From Picocystis sp. L7 (lineage: Eukaryota; Chlorophyta; Picocystophyceae; Picocystales; Picocystaceae), in assembly GCA_020975725.1 (NCBI GenBank), contig QXJR01000024.1, positions 186,001-250,000 on the forward strand: DNA of 64,000 nt, written 5' to 3'. Numbering within the stretch: position 1 is the first letter of the stretch; each line of letters opens with the position of its first letter. Below, one piece after another: positions 60,523-64,000 of the stretch. Below the pieces are notes generated by a model. That model saw only the letters and a list, made by a program, of their open reading frames with translations. It searched no databases and had not been told where the DNA came from. A program made the position numbers and the translations under genes.

Positions 60523-61288
60523 GCACGTCGCCTTGGTCGATTGGCGTTGCGCCCAGAGGACGCGAACCGACGCGAAGCCGGATCCAAAGGGAGGTTGGAA
60601 CGGGTTCGAAAGGGAGGAAGACCGCCTTTCGACCGAGGGATGGACCGGGCTGTTGGGGGTTCCCGCCCGGAGGCGATGTTCATGGAAAGTTAATCGAATC
60701 GATCTAGGGAAGGAACAGGCAGAGGAACGAGAGGAGCCCGTGTTAAGGGAAAGGTTCACCTTCCCGGCGAATTCGAAAGGAAGGATCCCTCGGATGGGAC
60801 CGGTCGAGAAACCCAACCGACCCCGTTTCGGTCGAAAAACAAAAAAAGCGGATCGGAAATACCATCGGGGAAGAATTCGACACCGGGAATTCTATGCGAA
60901 AGGTGTGGGAAAATCACGAAATAAAAAGGGTGCTTTCCCCCCGACACGGAGGAAAGGGCTGCAGCTGCTGCAGTCCGCCTCGGCGGTCCCTCGAGTCGGG
61001 GTGAAGCCTCGCCCGATTCCGAACGGTCGGAAGTGGATATTCGAAGCAAGGAACGTCGAGGATTCCCGGTCCGGATGTCCACGGGCATGGCATTCGCAGA
61101 AAGAGGTCATCTCCAGAATCCAAGCGACCAATCCATGTGTGAGCGGGTCTTGCCCTCGCGTGCCACCTGCCAGGGTTGAACCAATGCGATGAAAAGCAGG
61201 TGACGAGGACAAAAATGGTGCAGCAAGGCTGTCCCCATATACATCAAAGACATGTACACAATGAGCAAAACGTGCAGGCTGGCAGATC
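60523..61288. other. Intergenic region between GT31 and the carrier
   Basis: GT31 upstream region with GTTAAT/GTTAAG boxes (60689-60747) and the carrier 3' UTR. No coding recognised. Confidence 0.4.
60689..60747. promoter_or_regulatory. Widely spaced GTTAA boxes upstream of GT31
   Basis: GTTAAT (60689-60694, followed by CGAATCGA) and GTTAAG (60742-60747), 53 bp apart, 170-225 bp upstream of the minus-strand start. Weaker match to the paired motif. Confidence 0.3.
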
Positions 61289-62689
61289 TCAAGCTGCCAA
61301 CTTATTCTTGAGCACCTCATAGGTGCTCACCACAATGGCACAGGACGGTATGGCACGCGTGGCCCGTGGTCCTACTCCCGAAAATAACCCTGGCAGTCCT
61401 TCGGTGCGCAGTACGTTCCTAAATGTGCCCCATACGGTGTGGGTGTTCGGCCCCCTTCCGTTGGCGGGGGCCAGTTGGATTCGCGTCTTGATCACGTCCA
61501 GCGGAGTGGTCAGTGTTGCAGCGACGGACCCCGCCATTCCCCCAGCATAGATGTTTGCCATCAAGACCTTCCCTGTGCTCCTGGGTTCTCCTTCTCCAGG
61601 CAGCGCATACCGTCGAATGTGCTCCAGCAACCACCAGTACAAAGCAGAAAAAGGCACGTCACGTGCCAGTGTGGCATTGACCCCAGTGAATTGGGATCGC
61701 ACGGCGCTGGGAAGCTGCCGTGCAGATGCGAGCCGGGTGGTGACTGCTGTGGTGCGTTCTGGTGCCTTGGTATCCTTCGAATGAATCATCCCTTGCACGC
61801 GTGTTCGCACCAGTTCCAACGGCGCTGTGCAGTAAACGGACACCCCCCTCGCCATGGAACCGGCTACCAATGGGGCCTGCGAACCGAATGTCGGCTCGCA
61901 GCGTTCCATGAGCATGTCGTACAGAGGCATGTAGATCCCTACGAGTGGCACTGCCATGGCCAAGGACGCGGTTGTGCCCCTCCACAGTCCCACAAGTCCT
62001 TCCGCTTGAATGATTTTCTTCGCCATTTGCAGCGATCCCCTGGTCGTGTAGCATTCTGGCGTGCACAGCACTACTCTCGTCCCTGAGACTGCTTCTCGCA
62101 CGTGTATTGGACACGGTCCAGCCACGGACAGGCTGTGCATGGATTTCGTCGGGTTTGTTCGCGGCCCGTCCAAGGATCAGCCCCGAAGGACACGTCATGA
62201 GTCAGCTTTTTTTCGGCGTCCGCACCGCGTCTTGTTTTCGCACGTTGCTTCGTTCCTCGTCCGCCTACCTTTGCGCGCACACGAAGGGCGTTCTCTTGAC
62301 ATCTTGAAACATGGATTGCGCCTGAATTCTCGTCTGTTCTTCCGAGGCACCGTACACCTTCGTCAGCTTCGTCCACCTCGTGCTCCTGTCGCGCGTCCTC
62401 TCCATCCATTCCCGTGTTTTTTCGAACCTCCTCGTCGTTCATGGTTTCGATGGATCCATGACGTCTCGATGTCTCCCACGCTTGGTTCTCCTTGGACGCG
62501 GCAGAGCCGTCCACGTCGGCGTTGGTTGTCTCGTCCACGTGTCTACCTGTCGCTCTCCTCTCTCCGACCCTTTCTTCCCGCCTTTCGCACCTTGACGACG
62601 TCCAGGGGGTTCACCACGATCGCCGAGGCGACGGCGGCCGCTCCGCCCGCCGCAGCGCGCCTCTGAAACGCGGCCGCATCGCCTTCCAT
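61289..62689 (-). CDS. Mitochondrial carrier, SLC25A39/40 (MTM1) type
   Basis: Three exons on the minus strand: 62591..62689, 62269..62333 and 61289..62075 (donors GTGCGA and GTAGGC), total about 316 residues. The last acceptor (ACGAG) is the only weak join; other acceptors nearby break phase. The three carrier signatures are PLDVVK (28-33), PLELVRTRV and PLDVIKTRI. GLVGLWRGTTASLAMAVPLV, RDVPFSALYWWLLEHI and SGVGPRATRAIPSCAIVVST place it with SLC25A39/40/MTM1, linked to mitochondrial glutathione import and iron-sulfur homeostasis. The first matrix loop (FVCAQRVVLCTPEC) holds three Cys. A long purine tract (coding strand) lies just upstream. Confidence 0.82.
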
Positions 62690-62704
62690 CACCACCACGC
62701 GCCT

Positions 62705-63020
62705 ACACCGTCCCTCTCTCCCTCTCCCTCTCCCTACTCTCTCAATCCCTCCCTCTCTCCCTCTCCCTCTCCCTCTCTCCCTCTCCCTCTCCCTCCCCCT
62801 TCTCTCCCTCTCCCTCTCCCTCCCTTTCCCTCTCCCTCTCCCTCTCCCTCCCTTTCCCTCTCCCTCCCCCTCTCTCCCTCTCCCTCTCCCCCTCTCTCCC
62901 TCTCCCCCTCTCCCCCTCCCTCCTCTCGCTGTTCATCCCTCTGTCCATCCCTCTGTCCCTCTCCCTCTCCCTCTCTCCCTCTCTCTCCCTAGTCTCTCTC
63001 TCCCTCTGTCCCTCTGTTCC
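62705..63020 (+). repeat. Long CT-rich microsatellite tract upstream of the carrier
   Basis: About 315 bp of imperfect (CCCTCT)n repeats, nearly pure pyrimidine on the plus strand, starting 16 bp from the carrier's minus-strand ATG. On the carrier's coding strand it is purine-rich, like the tract before the 2H phosphoesterase. Open frames through it are low-complexity artefacts. Confidence 0.9.
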
Positions 63021-64000
63021 AAATCGACTTGCCCCTCGGTCCTTCCGTACGAGAGGAGGAGGGGAACGATCGAGGGTGGGGTCGGGTCGGGAACCGTCGG
63101 ATGCGTCTCAAATCCTCCTCCCTTGGTGCGAACGAGGGAGAGGAAGGGGCCGGGAGGGGAAGGGGGTGCTTCTGAAATCCTCCGCGGGTTTCTGGGTCGG
63201 GGAAGGCGTGGCGGCCACGCGTCGTGCGGTGGCGATCGGAGGGGAACGTGGGATGCGACGATCCCGTCGAACGACAGCATCTGGACGGCAGGTCGCATCC
63301 ATCGGACGAAACCAACCACGGGGACCGTCTTCCGCGCGGGAGGGGCCCATCCAGGATCGAGCGCAACGGACCACCGTGACGTCATCCCCTTCCTCCTCGG
63401 AGAAGAAACTCCCTTGGAGTCGTGGGACAGGTCCTTCCCCTTGGTTGCTTCGTCCCTCTGCGAACCGGAACCCAAAGGAAACGAATCCCGGTTCCAAGGG
63501 AAGGATTCTTCGGGACAGAACCGAAAGAACCACGCCCTTGTATTGTGAGACTCGTCTGTCCTGCCTGAAAAGGGGGTCTGAAATCCCCTGGCCGAACCGA
63601 GCGTGGCGGTTTCGGACGATGGATGGGACGATGGCGTGGCGGCTCAAGGGGTTGCTCGACGTGGATACCAGAGAGTGTAACACATGCATTAACCCACTCA
63701 GTACATATAGTGGGTGGTATTTCATCAAAGTTAAGTCACGCGCATGATGAGGCGAGCACGGACACGGCTTGGTTCTCGGGGACGACGTCCTCGTCTGCGG
63801 TAGAGAATAAACTCCCACAGAGGGATCCTGCACCCCTTTTCTCAATACTCCCACTCAGGATCAGTTTGTGGCATCTCTTGATATGATTGGAGTTATACCA
63901 AGCCTTGTAATGCACTTCCAAAATGTTTGCTGATTTGAATTTTTAGTTAAGTAGTCAGCCAACATCTCCGCACTTTCGCAATATCGGAACGTGATATCGC
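63021..64000. other. Right-end region without a recognised gene
   Basis: Long overlapping frames on both strands (plus 63076-63747, minus 63108-63854) show no family similarity. GTTAAG occurs at 63730-63735. The last ~300 bp are richer in A/T. A gene may begin beyond the window. Confidence 0.35.

Noticed and set aside
62492-62992. Pro/Ser-rich ORF in the CT tract
   Set aside because: Low-complexity translation of a microsatellite.

Overview
This window is nuclear DNA of a compact-genome photosynthetic eukaryote, most likely a unicellular green alga. Four things point there. (1) The Ran GTPase and the HCF244-type plastid protein are plant-like in sequence. (2) Several proteins carry apparent plastid or mitochondrial presequences. 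(3) There is a PLAC8 protein of the plant type and an EDR2-like (PH-START-DUF1336) protein. (4) Introns are few, short and 5'-biased, and most donors read GTGCGT, GTACG or GTGAG, as in green algae. No organelle, bacterial or viral segment was recognised. The species is not identified; a prasinophyte-type green alga is an inference.

Layout, left to right. 0-6.7 kb: a fragment at the edge, a short unknown gene, CutA, ribosomal protein eS10, an FKBP isomerase, a plastid DUF1279/FAM210-like membrane protein and RPA2. 6.9-18 kb: an EDR2-like lipid-binding protein, a region bounded by a perfect 19-bp inverted repeat, a TraB-domain protein, two unknown genes, an FHA protein, a secreted Cache-like protein and an EF-hand protein. 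18.6-26.2 kb: a DJ-1/PfpI-like protein lacking the usual Cys, Ran, a SET-like protein, a secreted GH5 mannanase-like enzyme and Snf7/CHMP4. 26.3-36.4 kb: PPP4R2, an NTF2-like plastid membrane protein, an unknown gene, a NOL11-like protein and a TPR-PLAC8 fusion. 36.6-49.4 kb: an uninterrupted 9-kb NBAS/Sec39-like gene and Nup54. 49.7-64 kb: an HtrA/Deg protease, Sar1, a 2H phosphoesterase, HCF244, mitochondrial PDH E1-alpha, a GT31 glycosyltransferase and an SLC25A39/40-type carrier.

The genes do not form an operon-like pathway. They are a mix of housekeeping functions: translation, nuclear transport (Ran, Nup54), ER-Golgi and endosomal traffic (Sar1, NBAS-like, Snf7), DNA replication, and organelle maintenance. 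Many are arranged as divergent pairs with 0.4-2.1 kb between starts, so shared bidirectional promoters are likely.

The most interesting cross-cutting signal is regulatory. A pair of GTTAAC-like hexamers, usually about 12 bp apart and often followed by TCGA, recurs upstream of eS10, Ran, Snf7, the NOL11-like gene and several others. A second palindrome, CGAATATTCG, and long purine/pyrimidine tandem tracts also sit at gene starts. Exon joins were worked out by hand from splice consensus, reading phase and family similarity; no alignment or transcript evidence was available.
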